Positions 22,003 through 30,654 are shown, numbered from the stretch's first letter. The stretch is DNA of 53,032 nucleotides from Microbacterium sp. H83 (GCF_001650405.1 NZ_LWCU01000022.1:1-53032), one strand, 5' to 3'. Notes: generated from the letters alone by a model not told the origin. Numbers and translations: made by a program.

Positions 22003-22337
22003 GCGCCATCGTGTTCGGCGAAATTGCCGCCCTGACCCCCGTGTTCGGATGGGCGGTCGGCATGAAGATCTTCATCAGCGTGCTCGGGTCGCTGGGGGTG
22101 CTCACCATCATCGGCTCCAGCATCTTCGCCTTCAGGGTGGCGAAGGCAGACCAGGAGAGCAACGAGGCTATCGAGACGCTCCAGAAGAAGGCCGAGGCGC
22201 TACAGGAACTATCGGAGGAGCAGTTCCAGATGTCCCTGGAAGACCTGCAGATGAAGCTCGCGATCACCGGATGGGGGCTCCTGCACATCGCCAACTGGAT
22301 GCGAGCCAAGACAAAGCTGCCTGATACCGCAGCCTAA
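21999..22337 (+). CDS. Small membrane protein with coiled coil
   Basis: 112 residues from ATG 21999, coupled to the previous gene by an ATGA overlap and so probably also SOS-induced. One or two N-terminal membrane helices (about 5-45: GEIAALTPVFGWAVGMKIFI, VLTIIGSSIFAFRV) are followed by a coiled-coil segment of about 30 residues (QESNEAIETLQKKAEALQEL). No family is recognised. It is the last gene of the island and is followed by a strong terminator. Confidence 0.72.
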   Translation: MSAIVFGEIAALTPVFGWAVGMKIFISVLGSLGVLTIIGSSIFAFRVAKADQESNEAIETLQKKAEALQELSEEQFQMSLEDLQMKLAITGWGLLHIANWMRAKTKLPDTAA

Positions 22338-22365
22338 AACGGCACGTCGCCCGTTCGTCCCCTAG

Positions 22366-22404
22366 AACGAGAAAAGCCACCGGAATCCGGTGGCTTTTCT
22401 CGTT
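22366..22404 (+). terminator. Rho-independent terminator at right end of island
   Basis: A 19-bp perfect stem (arm AACGAGAAAAGCCACCGGA, 22366-22384; partner 22386-22404) around a single central base, with T residues in the right arm and following it. It closes the small SOS operon just before the right inverted repeat. Confidence 0.85.
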
Positions 22405-22418
22405 TGACCTGGCATTCT

Positions 22419-22462
22419 GAGATACGGGAACAAAAATCCCGAGATACGCGAATACCCCCCGG
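22419..22462. repeat. Right terminal inverted repeat with a second copy of the core
   Basis: GAGATACGCGAAT followed by ACCCCCCGG at 22441-22462 is the inverted partner of 714-736. A second unit, GAGATACGGGAA, begins 22 bp upstream at 22419. The repeat ends directly at the tRNA-Ala 3' end. Confidence 0.6.
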
Positions 22463-22535
22463 TGGACCTAAGGGGATTCGAACCCCTGACCTCCTCGATG
22501 CGAACGAGGCGCGCTACCAACTGCGCCATAGGCCC
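22463..22535 (-). tRNA. tRNA-Ala (anticodon CGC)
   Basis: A cloverleaf of 73 bases: acceptor arm GGGCCTA / TAGGTCC, D-arm GGCGCAGTTGGTAGCGC, anticodon loop TTCGCAT (anticodon CGC, complement at 22500-22502) and T-arm GGGGTTCGAATCCCC. CCA is not encoded. The island right end touches its 3' base. Confidence 0.97.
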
Positions 22536-22586
22536 GTGAACCTCGTCTACGTTATCACGCTCGACGCGGCGCTCGAACCGGACGGC

Positions 22587-23438
22587 TCATCCCGCGGCCC
22601 GCTTCGCGAGCAGCTCCCGCACGTGCGCCTCGATCTCGGCGTCGTCGACGAATCCCATCCGCGCGTAAGGGGAGCTCGCCGCCGGCAGCTGCACCGGTGC
22701 GGCGGGAGCCATCTGCTCCGCGCGCTCCCGGAGTGCCGCGACCCTCGCCGCCTTGCGACGCTCCTCCTGAGCGTCGATCTCCGCCTGTGCGGTCTGGGCG
22801 CGCGAACCGGCCACCGACACGAGCGGCTCCGGAAGAGGTCGAGGCGTCCAGGTCGCACGCCCCTGGTCGTGCAGGGCGGGGGCGACGCGCGGAGCCTCGG
22901 CGGCGGCGACGACCGCCTGCGCGGGTCGCCGTGCCGCGCGGTGCGCCACGGACGCCATGCGCTGCAGCATCACCCCTGCGACGATCGAGAGCGCGACTCC
23001 CGTCCACAGCAGCAGCTGAGCCTGCACGGCGATCAGCTGCCAGACCCCCACGCCGACGAGCGCGACGCCGGCGAGCAGCACCGCGGTCGCGGACATCCGC
23101 ACCCGCCGCCGGGCTCTGGCCTGACGGACGGCGGGGTCGGCGCGCGTGGCGGCGAGCTCCTCGCGCAGCAGGGCGAGCTCGGCCGCCTCCTTCTCCGCCT
23201 GCAGCCTCTTGGCGAGCTTCTGCTGGGCGAGGGCGGTGCGGGCGTTCAGCTCGAGGTGCACCTCCGCCGGCGTCTCGCTGGTCTCGGCGAGCACGCGCAG
23301 CGCCTGATTGAGTCGCACGGCGTTGCGTTCGGCGGCGTTGTACTGGAAGCGTCCGCGCCAGGAGGGCAGCAGATAGAGCATCCACAGGAGCACGGCGACG
23401 AGCACGATCACTCCCCCGCTCAGCACCGGCCCGTCCAT
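22587..23438 (-). CDS. Membrane protein with coiled-coil region (actinobacterial hypothetical)
   Basis: 283 residues from ATG 23438 (MDGPVLSGGVIVLVAVLLWM). The first helix (about 7-24) is followed by a cytoplasmic stretch with a Glu/Ala/Lys-rich coiled coil (LAQQKLAKRLQAEKEAAELA), two further helices (about 115-160), and an Ala/Arg/Pro-rich C-terminal tail. No enzyme domain is seen. Proteins of this layout are common, uncharacterised neighbours of galU in Microbacteriaceae (from memory). It is probably core. Confidence 0.8.
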   Translation of the reverse strand: MDGPVLSGGVIVLVAVLLWMLYLLPSWRGRFQYNAAERNAVRLNQALRVLAETSETPAEVHLELNARTALAQQKLAKRLQAEKEAAELALLREELAATRADPAVRQARARRRVRMSATAVLLAGVALVGVGVWQLIAVQAQLLLWTGVALSIVAGVMLQRMASVAHRAARRPAQAVVAAAEAPRVAPALHDQGRATWTPRPLPEPLVSVAGSRAQTAQAEIDAQEERRKAARVAALRERAEQMAPAAPVQLPAASSPYARMGFVDDAEIEAHVRELLAKRAAG

Positions 23439-23519
23439 GTCGACAACGGTACGGGAACACACGGTCCTCGGCGGCCCAGTGCGGGCGCGTGTCGCGACGA
23501 GTTCCGGCGGCACCGGGGA

Positions 23520-24152
23520 TCAGAGGGCGAGGCGGTCGGACGGCGGCACCGTCGCCGCATCCGGAGGGACCTGCCCGTTCAGCCAGCGTGCGAGAACGCC
23601 CTGCGGCACGTCCTCGCGAGTGAGCGCGAACGCGTAGTGGTCGCGCCAGTCGCCGTCGATGTGGATGTACCGCCGGCGCAGACCCTCGTAGCGGAACCCC
23701 AGCTTCTGCACGACGCGCAGGCTGGCCGCGTTCTCGGGGCGGATGCAGATCTCCATCCGGTGAAGGCCGTACTCGGTGAAGCACGCATCCGTCGCGAGGG
23801 CCACCGCCGTGGGCGTGATGCCCTTGCCTGCGAAGCGCTCGCTCACCCAGTAGCCGATGGTCGCGGAGCACAGCGACCCTCGTGCCACCCCCCACACGTT
23901 GAGCTGGCCGGCCACCTCGCCCTCGTACTCCATCACGAAGGGGTAGCCGCCGCCGTCGCGGTACTGCTGGAGCAGACGACGGATGCTGAGGCGCATGTCG
24001 AAGGACACGGCCCCGTACGGGACCGTGGCCTCCCACGGCTGCAGCCACGAGCGGTTCGCCAGCAGCTCGTGCTGCAGGGCCCGCGCGTCGCGCGATCGGA
24101 CGAGTCGCAGCTCGATGGAGCCGTGCCGCATCCCCGTCGCCTGATCCATCAT
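23520..24152 (-). CDS. GNAT-family N-acetyltransferase, RimJ/RimL type
   Basis: 210 residues from ATG 24152, preceded by GGAGCGC. Motifs typical of ribosomal-protein N-acetyltransferases are present: IELRLVRSRDARAL, GVARGSLCSATIGYWVSERFAGKGITPTAV (acetyl-CoA loop), MEICIRPENAASLRVVQKLGFRYEG and the C-terminal HIDGDWRDHYAFALTRED. It transfers acetyl from acetyl-CoA to a protein N-terminus or another amine; the target is unknown. It lies 23 bases after galU and is probably co-transcribed. Confidence 0.9.
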   Translation of the reverse strand: MMDQATGMRHGSIELRLVRSRDARALQHELLANRSWLQPWEATVPYGAVSFDMRLSIRRLLQQYRDGGGYPFVMEYEGEVAGQLNVWGVARGSLCSATIGYWVSERFAGKGITPTAVALATDACFTEYGLHRMEICIRPENAASLRVVQKLGFRYEGLRRRYIHIDGDWRDHYAFALTREDVPQGVLARWLNGQVPPDAATVPPSDRLAL

Positions 24153-24175
24153 GCGCTCCGACGTCGCGATGACGC

Positions 24176-25063
24176 CTAGAGGCGCTCCGCGAACTCCTTC
24201 AGCCACGGCCGCAGCTCGGGACCGAGGTCCTCGCGGTCGGAGGCCAGCTGGACGATGGCCTTGATGTAGTCGACGCGGTCGCCGGTGTCGTAGCGACGTC
24301 CGCGGAAGATGACGCCCGAGACGCCGGGGCCGTCGGGGTCGGCGGCGAGCTCCTGCAGAGCGTCCGTCAGCTGGATCTCTCCGCCCTTGCCCGGCTCGGT
24401 GCGCTCGAGGATGTCGAAGATCGACGCGGGCAGCACGTAGCGGCCGATGATGGCGAGGTTGGAGGGCGCGTCCTCCTGCGCGGGCTTCTCGACGAGACCC
24501 GTCACGCGCACGGCATCCGATCCCTCGATCTCCTCGACGGCGGCGGCGCCGTACATGTGGATGCTGGCGGGATCGACCTCCATCAGGGCGATGACGGCAG
24601 CGCCGGTGCGCTCGTGCTCGGCGATCATCTCGGTGAGCAGCGGATCGCGCTCGTCCATGAGGTCGTCGCCGAGCAGCACCGCGAAGGAGCTGTCGCCGAC
24701 GTGGGTCCGCGCCCGCAGCACCGCGTGGCCGAGGCCCTTGGGCTCACCCTGGCGCACGAAGTGGATGTCGGCGAGGTCGCTCGACTTCATCACGCGCTCG
24801 AGACGACTCATGTCGCCCTTCTCGGTGAGCTTGACCTCGAGCTCCGGCACGGAGTCGAAGTGGTTCGAGATCGCGTTCTTGTTGCGCCCGATGATGACGA
24901 GGATGTCCTCGATGCCGGCGTTGGCCGCCTCTTCGACGACGTACTGGATCGCCGGCTTGTCGACGACCGGCAGCATCTCCTTCGGCATCGCCTTCGTCGC
25001 GGGCAGGAATCGTGTCCCCAGTCCTGCGGCGGGAATGACGGCTTTGATCTTCTGATGGCCCAT
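24176..25063 (-). CDS. galU: UTP-glucose-1-phosphate uridylyltransferase
   Basis: 295 residues. Makes UDP-glucose from UTP and glucose-1-phosphate for cell-wall glycans and osmoprotectants. The nucleotide-binding loop AAGLGTRFLPATKAMPKEMLP, AIQYVVEEAANAGIEDI, the central VRQGEPKGLGHAV and GDD metal-site region, and VEKPAQEDAPSNLAIIGRYV are all in place, and the length matches bacterial GalU. It is divergent from the folate cyclo-ligase gene (40 bases between starts). Confidence 0.97.
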   Translation of the reverse strand: MGHQKIKAVIPAAGLGTRFLPATKAMPKEMLPVVDKPAIQYVVEEAANAGIEDILVIIGRNKNAISNHFDSVPELEVKLTEKGDMSRLERVMKSSDLADIHFVRQGEPKGLGHAVLRARTHVGDSSFAVLLGDDLMDERDPLLTEMIAEHERTGAAVIALMEVDPASIHMYGAAAVEEIEGSDAVRVTGLVEKPAQEDAPSNLAIIGRYVLPASIFDILERTEPGKGGEIQLTDALQELAADPDGPGVSGVIFRGRRYDTGDRVDYIKAIVQLASDREDLGPELRPWLKEFAERL

Positions 25064-25103
25064 CGTCCCAGCCTACCGGTGGAGCCGCCGTAGACTCGGA
25101 GCC

Positions 25104-25700
25104 ATGGCGAACGACGTCGAGCACGAGAAGCGCGCGCTGCGCGCCGAGCTCCGCGAGAGGCGGCAGCTCCTGAGCGAATCGCAGCGGGAGGACGCCTCCG
25201 CGGCGATCGCGCAGCGTCTCGACGACCTCGTGGAGTCCGTCGGCGCGCGCTCGATCTCCTGCTTCCTCTCCACCTCGACCGAACCCGACACCCGGGAGTT
25301 CGTGACCGCGGCCGTGCGCCGCGGCATCCGCGTCCTGCTGCCGGTGACGCGCGCGGACGGACTGCTCGACTGGGCGGTCGCGACCGACGACGGAGAGATC
25401 GCCGAGGGGCTCTTCGGCCTGCCGGAGCCGACCGGCGAGGTGCTCGGCCCGATCGCGGTGAACGACGTCGACCTCATGATCATCCCCGCCGCGGCGGTCG
25501 ACCGGAGCGGGATGCGCATGGGCTGGGGTCGCGGCTACTTCGACAAGACGATCGGATCGATGGAGAAGTGCCCTCCCGTCTACGCGGTCATCTATGATTC
25601 CGAGGTACTCGACGTCCTGCCGAGGGAGGTCCACGACCAGCCGGTGACCGGCGCCGTGACTCCCACGCAGACCCTGCTCCTGTCGCCGACGCGACGCTGA
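25104..25700 (+). CDS. 5-formyltetrahydrofolate cyclo-ligase
   Basis: 198 residues. Converts 5-formyl-THF to 5,10-methenyl-THF with ATP. It has the family's basic N-terminal KRALRAELRERRQLL, EPDTREFV near the substrate site, and the ATP-binding motif MGWGRGYFDKTI, plus the final VTGAVTPTQTLL. Its length is typical. It is followed 17 bases later by the FmdB-type gene, the usual order in actinobacteria. Confidence 0.96.
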   Translation: MANDVEHEKRALRAELRERRQLLSESQREDASAAIAQRLDDLVESVGARSISCFLSTSTEPDTREFVTAAVRRGIRVLLPVTRADGLLDWAVATDDGEIAEGLFGLPEPTGEVLGPIAVNDVDLMIIPAAAVDRSGMRMGWGRGYFDKTIGSMEKCPPVYAVIYDSEVLDVLPREVHDQPVTGAVTPTQTLLLSPTRR

Positions 25701-25717
25701 CCCCCGCGAGGATCGCC

Positions 25718-25996
25718 ATGCCCACCTACGCCTACGCCTGCCGCTCCTGCGGTCACGCCTTCGACGCCGTCCAGAGCTTCTCCGACGACGCCCTCACCGT
25801 CTGCCCCGAGTGCGGTGGAGAGCTGCGCAAGCAGTACGGCTCGATCGGCGTCACCTTCAACGGCTCCGGCTTCTACCGCACCGACTCGCGCTCGGGGGCG
25901 AAGTCCGGCTCCTCGGCGCCCGCCTCCGCTCCGTCGACGTCCGAGTCGTTGTCGAGCGCGAAGCCCGCACCGGCGGCCGCCTCGGCATCCTCCTGA
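25718..25996 (+). CDS. FmdB-family zinc-ribbon protein
   Basis: 92 residues. MPTYAYACRSCGHAFDAVQS and LTVCPECGGELRKQYGSIGV form the CxxC...CxxC zinc ribbon of the FmdB/CxxC_CXXC_SSSS family; a Ser/Ala/Lys-rich tail follows. Family members have been called regulatory proteins, but a function is not established. It lies between the cyclo-ligase and mscL, a conserved actinobacterial order. Confidence 0.93.
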   Translation: MPTYAYACRSCGHAFDAVQSFSDDALTVCPECGGELRKQYGSIGVTFNGSGFYRTDSRSGAKSGSSAPASAPSTSESLSSAKPAPAAASASS

Positions 25997-26057
25997 CGGG
26001 CATCCGTCGTCCGCATCACCACCGAATCGCACCACCACCGACCGATCGGAGAATCGC

Positions 26058-26480
26058 ATGTTCAAGGGTTTCAAGGACTTCCTCCTGCGCGGCAACGTCA
26101 TCGACCTCGCCGTCGCCGTCGTCATCGGCACCGCGTTCACGGCCATCGTGACCGCCGTCGTGAACAGCGTCATCAACCCGCTGGTGTCGCTGTTCTTCAA
26201 GGCCGACGCCGCGGGCGACTTCGGTCCTCAGATCCGCAGCATCTACGGCGACATGGTCACGTTCCCGCTCGGCGACCTCATCTCCGCGATCATCAGCTTC
26301 CTCGCGGTCGCCGCGGTCGTCTACTTCGTCTTCGTCCTGCCGATGAACACCTTCAAGGCGCACGTCGAGGCGCGCAAGGGCACCGCCGCCGAGCAGCCCG
26401 AGGAGGAGCCCGCCGCCGCCACCGAGGCCGAGCTGCTGGTCGAGATCCGCGACCTGCTGGCGAAGAACGTCCGCAGCTGA
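26058..26480 (+). CDS. mscL: Large-conductance mechanosensitive channel
   Basis: 140 residues from ATG 26058. The pentameric channel opens under membrane tension to release osmolytes. It shows the N-terminal amphipathic MFKGFKDFLLRGNVIDLAVA, TM1 (VVIGTAFTAIVTAVVNSVI), a short periplasmic loop, TM2 (LISAIISFLAVAAVVYFVFV) and a charged C-terminal helix with LLVEIRDLL. The length is normal for MscL. Confidence 0.97.
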   Translation: MFKGFKDFLLRGNVIDLAVAVVIGTAFTAIVTAVVNSVINPLVSLFFKADAAGDFGPQIRSIYGDMVTFPLGDLISAIISFLAVAAVVYFVFVLPMNTFKAHVEARKGTAAEQPEEEPAAATEAELLVEIRDLLAKNVRS

Positions 26481-26497
26481 CGCCCATCGGCGCTCAT

Positions 26498-26538
26498 GAC
26501 GAGGCGCACGGCTCCCTCGGAGCCGTGCGCCTCTCGTC
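26498..26538. terminator. Terminator after mscL
   Basis: A stem of about 18 bp (GACGAGGCGCACGGCTCC with GGAGCCGTGCGCCTCTCGTC, one bulge) around a CTC loop. It lies between convergent mscL and the small gene at 26557, so it can serve both strands. Confidence 0.8.
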
Positions 26539-26556
26539 GTCGGCAGGGGGCTGCCG

Positions 26557-26757
26557 TCAGTAGTGCGGCGGGACGTCGCGGATCAGGCGGTCGTCGTTCG
26601 GCCCCTTCGCCCCGCGGGGCGCGGGCGCGGGGCGCGGCCCGCCGGGGACGTCGGGATCCGTGTCCGTGCCGGGAACGGGGGTCAGCCGGGCTCGACGCGC
26701 ACCGGCCACCCGCTCGATGCGCTGCCTGGGCGCGTCCTCGCGGGGCTCGTCAGTCAT
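26557..26757 (-). CDS. Small Pro/Arg-rich hypothetical protein
   Basis: 66 residues from ATG 26757 (MTDEPREDAPRQRIERVAGA...NDDRLIRDVPPHY). It overlaps the end of the large helicase-like gene by 8 bases, so it is translationally coupled. Low complexity, probably disordered, with no known domain. The C-terminal NDDRLIRDVPPHY appears in short proteins at this locus in related genera (from memory). Confidence 0.7.
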   Translation of the reverse strand: MTDEPREDAPRQRIERVAGARRARLTPVPGTDTDPDVPGGPRPAPAPRGAKGPNDDRLIRDVPPHY

Positions 26758-29700
26758 TCCGGGGGTCGACGGTGTCGATGGGCTGCGTGTCGTTGTCCGC
26801 ACGCGGCGTCGACGCGGAGATGCCGAGCACGGCCGCGATCCGCGTCGCGGCGGTGGCCGGATCGCTGTACAGGTCGAACGCGTGCACGCGCACGTAGTGC
26901 CAGCCGAGCCGACGCAGGACGTGCGGACGCAGCCGCAGCGTCTCGCGCAGGGATTCGCCCCGCGACTCCGGGTCGGACTCGATCACCACGGCCTTGCCGT
27001 CGTGCTGGGCGACGAGGGGCAGCAGCCCCCGGTAGTCGACGTCGACCGCGGCACCGAGCCGACGCAGCTCCCGTGCGAGTGCGAGGGTCAGCGGATCGGC
27101 GAGGTCCTCCAGCCGGGCGTCCCGACTCCGCGTCGCGAGACCGCCGAGGATGGACATGAGGGTGGCCGCGCCGTACTCGAGCCGGCCGTCGTCGAACGCC
27201 GAGGGGCGGATCGACGACACGATCACCATCGACCGGCGAGCCCTGGTCATCCCGACCGTGAGCAGACGCTCGCCGTCGGAGGTCGACAGGTCGCCGAAGT
27301 CGCTGAGCACCCGGCCGTGCTTCGTGAGCCCGTAGCCGAGCGAGAAGATGACGCGGTCGCGGCTCTCGGCCACGGACTCCTCGAGCGTGAGCACCGCGAA
27401 GGGCTCCGCCGTGTCGCGGCCGACGAAGTCCGCGACGTCGGAGCGCCCGGCGAACGCCGAGGTGACCGCCGCGCGCACGCGCTCGGCGTGCCGACGGCTG
27501 GCGGTGACGACCATGAGGGACTCGTCAGGACGGTGCACGGCGTGTTCGACGACGAGCGTGACGACCCGTGCCACCTCGGCATCGGGGCTCTCGACCGCGC
27601 CCGACACGGGGTCCGGTGCGCCGGTCCCGCCCTCCACGTAGTCGACGGTGAGGCTTCCGCGCCCGAGGTAGGAGCCGGCCCACGGCAGCGAGACGATCTC
27701 GCCGCCGTAGAAGGCGTCGTTGATGAGCTCCGCGAGATCCTCGCCGCCCGCGCGGTAGCTGCGCGTCAGCGTCATCACCGGGAGCAGCTCGGACAGGCGC
27801 TCGAAGACCGAGACCTCGTCGAACGGGACCTCGGCCTCCCAGGAGGAGGGCGATCCGACGCCGACCTCGAAGGGCGTGGGGCGCTGCGTGACCGGATCGC
27901 CGAACGCGACCACCTGTCGAGCGCGTCGGATGGCCGGAGCGGCCTCCGCGAGGTTGATGGCGGCGGCGTCGACGAGGAGGACGGCGTCGAAGTCGACCGC
28001 GTCGGGGATCTCGGGAACGAGATAGGGCGAGGAGATCCACACCGGGGCCAGCGCGCCGACCAGCGTGGGGGCCGCGCTCACGATCTCGGCCGTCGAGGTC
28101 CCGGGCCGCGTGAGAGCCCTGCGCAGATTCTGCGACTCCTGCGGCTCGTCGACGATGGCGATCTTCCACTGGTTCGCGAGCTGCCAGGCGAGCAGCGGGC
28201 CGGCCATGGCGGCGTGCGCCTCGTCGACCAGTCGGAAATCGCGCTCGAGCCGGTCCACCACCGCGGTGTTCGCGCCGAGCAGGGCCCTGTCATCCTGCAG
28301 CGCGCGCTCGAGCAGAGACTGCCACCAGGCGAACTCGAGCTCCTCGCCGACCTGCGCCTCCGAGACGTGGCGGACCGACAGCTCGGTGAGCAGCGGCTCC
28401 AGCCCGAGTCGGGCGAGACGATCACGCAGCTGGGCGCGTTCGACGAGGTTGTCGAAGACGTCGGACTTCGCCGCGAGACCCGCGAGGATGCGCACCAGTC
28501 GGGCCACGGGGAGGGAGGCCAGGGGCTCGCGTCGTCCCAGGGCGGCGTCGAGCTCGGAGAGCTCGGCCGTGACGCGCTGCCACGCGGCGTGCACGTCGGC
28601 GAGCCCGAGCGGGATCTCCGGCGCGGCCCCCGCCTCGACGTAGCGCTGCCACTGCGTCCGCTGCGACTGGATGCGCAGCAGGGCCTCGTGCATCTCGGTG
28701 ACGTGGATGCCGGGACGGACGTACTCCTTCGCGAGCCGCCGCAGACGACGTCGGTTCGCGCTCGACATCGCCGGTGCGTCGCGGCGGGAGCCGTGCGCCT
28801 GGATGAGCTCTCCGAGCGGTCGCTCGAACACGGTCGGGCTGAAGCGGTCGAGGGAATCGCGGATGCCCTGCAGCAGGCGGAGGTACTCGCCGAGCTCGTC
28901 GATCGTGGCGAACGGACGCATATGCGTCTGCGCGATCAGGGCGTAGCCGCGCTCGAGCAGCGCGGGGACGCTGTCGGCGTGCAGCCGCGCCGCGAGGTCG
29001 TGCGCCGAGCGCGCCGCCTCGGTGCTCGTGAAGGTGACGCCGTACCAGGGCGAGTCGTCGGGCCCGAAGCGGAACTCTCCGAGTCGAGCGGCCTGGGACA
29101 GCGCCTCCGCCGCCTCGGAGCGGTCGTCGGCGAGTCGTCGCAGGGTGTCGACGGTGAGCCGCGCGGTGGTGGACGGCGGCTGGGGCAGCGATGCGAGCCG
29201 GGTGAGGTGGCGCGTGGCGTCGAGCACCGAGGCGTTCGTACCGGCGACGGGCGAGGTGAGCGCCTGACGATAGTCCCGCAGCACGGTGCGCAGTCGGACC
29301 AGGGCGTCGTCGACGTCGCTCACCTTGGGCGCCGTGGCCTTCTCGTTGCGGCCGATGGCCCGCACGAGGTCTCGTCGCACGCTCTGGCTCGAGACCGCGA
29401 GGCTGTCGAGTCCGATGCCGGCCAGGCGGTGGCGGACGCCGTCGAGCGTCGACCTGCGGGCCGAGACGACGAGGACCCGCTTGCCGGCGCGCACGAGCTC
29501 GCCCAGGGCGTTGATCACGGTCTGCGTCCCGCCCGTCCCCGGGAGGGTCGCGACGGTGAGCGAGTGCCCGGCGGCGATCCGCGCGAGCACGGCCTCCTGC
29601 TCGGCATCCGCATCGAGGAGCAGGTTGTCGGATGCCGGTGCACGGTCGTCCGGGCCGGTGTGGTGCGGCGCGGGTCTGCGCGCCGACACCTGCTCGCGGT

Positions 29701-30466
29701 CGCCGACGTGCCCGGCGAGGGCGTTGAGCACGAGGTGATCGAGGTTGCCGCCGTCGCGCGACATCGCGCCGCCCACGTCGGCGAAGGTCGACACGACGAG
29801 GCGGGGCAGCACGGTGAAGGTCTCGATCGAGCGGGTGGTGGCCCGGAGGCTGTCGATCACCGGCTGCGGCTTGAAGATGCCTCCGTCGTAGGCCAGCGCG
29901 GCGAGGGCGGTGGCGTCGATCGTGATGCCGAAGTGCTCGCGCGCGATGCGCACGAGCTCGGGGTTCACCTCGAACACGCCCTGCAGCTTGAGCTCGAAGT
30001 CGGAGTGGTGGCGCCGGATCGCGAGCGGTCGCAGGAGGACGGGGGCGGCGAAGTCCGCGCCTCCGATGCGCCACCCTGCGACGCCGACGGCCAGATGAAC
30101 CGCCTCGATGCCTCGCACCGTGCGCAGCTCGGTGTTCTTCGCCGTGATGCGCTCGGCGGCGAGTCGCGCCGTGCGCAGTCCGACCTCGTCGCGGAACAGG
30201 TTGGACAGCAGCGTCGACTTGCCGGTGATGAACTGCGGCAGGCTCCCCGGGTGCGCCTTCGAGATGTCGATCCCCGACTCCGGGGTGTCGCGGAAGGTGA
30301 CCAGCGGCGACGGCCCGCCGAGATCGGCCGCCTCGGCCCGCAGGCGCGTGCGCTCGGCCTCGGCTGCATGCGCGACCTCGACGTTCGCGGGGGTCACGCG
30401 CAGATCGCTCAGGGTCACCGGGGCAGCGCTCACCGCCTCCGCAGCCTTGCTATCACGTCGCCACAC
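26750..30466 (-). CDS. Large SF1-helicase-like protein with C-terminal nuclease-like domain, degenerate ATPase motifs
   Basis: 1238 residues from GTG 30466. An N-terminal half of the DUF4011/AAA-helicase type leads to the ATPase region (VATLPGTGGTQTVINALGEL), where the Walker A lysine of GTGKTQT is glycine. The Walker B-like segment reads VLLVDAAAINLAEA where active relatives have DEAS, then QVVAFGDPVTQRPTPF. The SF1 C-terminal motif is present (ERLLTVGMTRARRSMVIVSS). The last ~100 residues resemble the DUF559/very-short-patch-repair-type domain (VDVDYRGLLPLVA...AVVIESDPESRGE). Intact motif order with lost catalytic residues suggests a nucleic-acid-binding pseudo-helicase. Function unknown; probably core in this group. 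Confidence 0.85.
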   Translation of the reverse strand: MWRRDSKAAEAVSAAPVTLSDLRVTPANVEVAHAAEAERTRLRAEAADLGGPSPLVTFRDTPESGIDISKAHPGSLPQFITGKSTLLSNLFRDEVGLRTARLAAERITAKNTELRTVRGIEAVHLAVGVAGWRIGGADFAAPVLLRPLAIRRHHSDFELKLQGVFEVNPELVRIAREHFGITIDATALAALAYDGGIFKPQPVIDSLRATTRSIETFTVLPRLVVSTFADVGGAMSRDGGNLDHLVLNALAGHVGDREQVSARRPAPHHTGPDDRAPASDNLLLDADAEQEAVLARIAAGHSLTVATLPGTGGTQTVINALGELVRAGKRVLVVSARRSTLDGVRHRLAGIGLDSLAVSSQSVRRDLVRAIGRNEKATAPKVSDVDDALVRLRTVLRDYRQALTSPVAGTNASVLDATRHLTRLASLPQPPSTTARLTVDTLRRLADDRSEAAEALSQAARLGEFRFGPDDSPWYGVTFTSTEAARSAHDLAARLHADSVPALLERGYALIAQTHMRPFATIDELGEYLRLLQGIRDSLDRFSPTVFERPLGELIQAHGSRRDAPAMSSANRRRLRRLAKEYVRPGIHVTEMHEALLRIQSQRTQWQRYVEAGAAPEIPLGLADVHAAWQRVTAELSELDAALGRREPLASLPVARLVRILAGLAAKSDVFDNLVERAQLRDRLARLGLEPLLTELSVRHVSEAQVGEELEFAWWQSLLERALQDDRALLGANTAVVDRLERDFRLVDEAHAAMAGPLLAWQLANQWKIAIVDEPQESQNLRRALTRPGTSTAEIVSAAPTLVGALAPVWISSPYLVPEIPDAVDFDAVLLVDAAAINLAEAAPAIRRARQVVAFGDPVTQRPTPFEVGVGSPSSWEAEVPFDEVSVFERLSELLPVMTLTRSYRAGGEDLAELINDAFYGGEIVSLPWAGSYLGRGSLTVDYVEGGTGAPDPVSGAVESPDAEVARVVTLVVEHAVHRPDESLMVVTASRRHAERVRAAVTSAFAGRSDVADFVGRDTAEPFAVLTLEESVAESRDRVIFSLGYGLTKHGRVLSDFGDLSTSDGERLLTVGMTRARRSMVIVSSIRPSAFDDGRLEYGAATLMSILGGLATRSRDARLEDLADPLTLALARELRRLGAAVDVDYRGLLPLVAQHDGKAVVIESDPESRGESLRETLRLRPHVLRRLGWHYVRVHAFDLYSDPATAATRIAAVLGISASTPRADNDTQPIDTVDPRND

Positions 30467-30654
30467 ACCTCACACACTAAGCGCGCGGCGCCGTCGGGCC
30501 GGTATCCCGAGCGGGTTTCACCGGATTTCCGCCGTCCGCGAGCCGTCGCCGCGTCGGGTCACCCTCTCTCCACGAAGGGCGCAGCCGCCCGGGCTCTCCC
30601 CCGACCGCGTGATGCGTGCGCTCGGCCGCCCACGAGGCCGTCCAGTATGGACGC

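Larger units (their letters stand above)
714..22462. mobile_element. Putative accessory island bounded by inverted repeats, abutting tRNA-Ala
   Basis: The segment between the hairpin at 677-710 and the tRNA-Ala discriminator base at 22463 holds only accessory genes: bacteriocin-like, defence-like, a second lsr2, hypotheticals. Reading outward, both ends carry GAGATACGCGAA(A/T)ACCCC followed by CCGG (714-736 and 22441-22462), in inverted orientation. The left end adds several related repeats. No transposase, integrase, relaxase or replication gene is visible, so how it moves is unknown; it may be non-autonomous or a relic. The boundaries are inferred from the repeats and gene content, not from comparison with an empty site. 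Confidence 0.55.
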
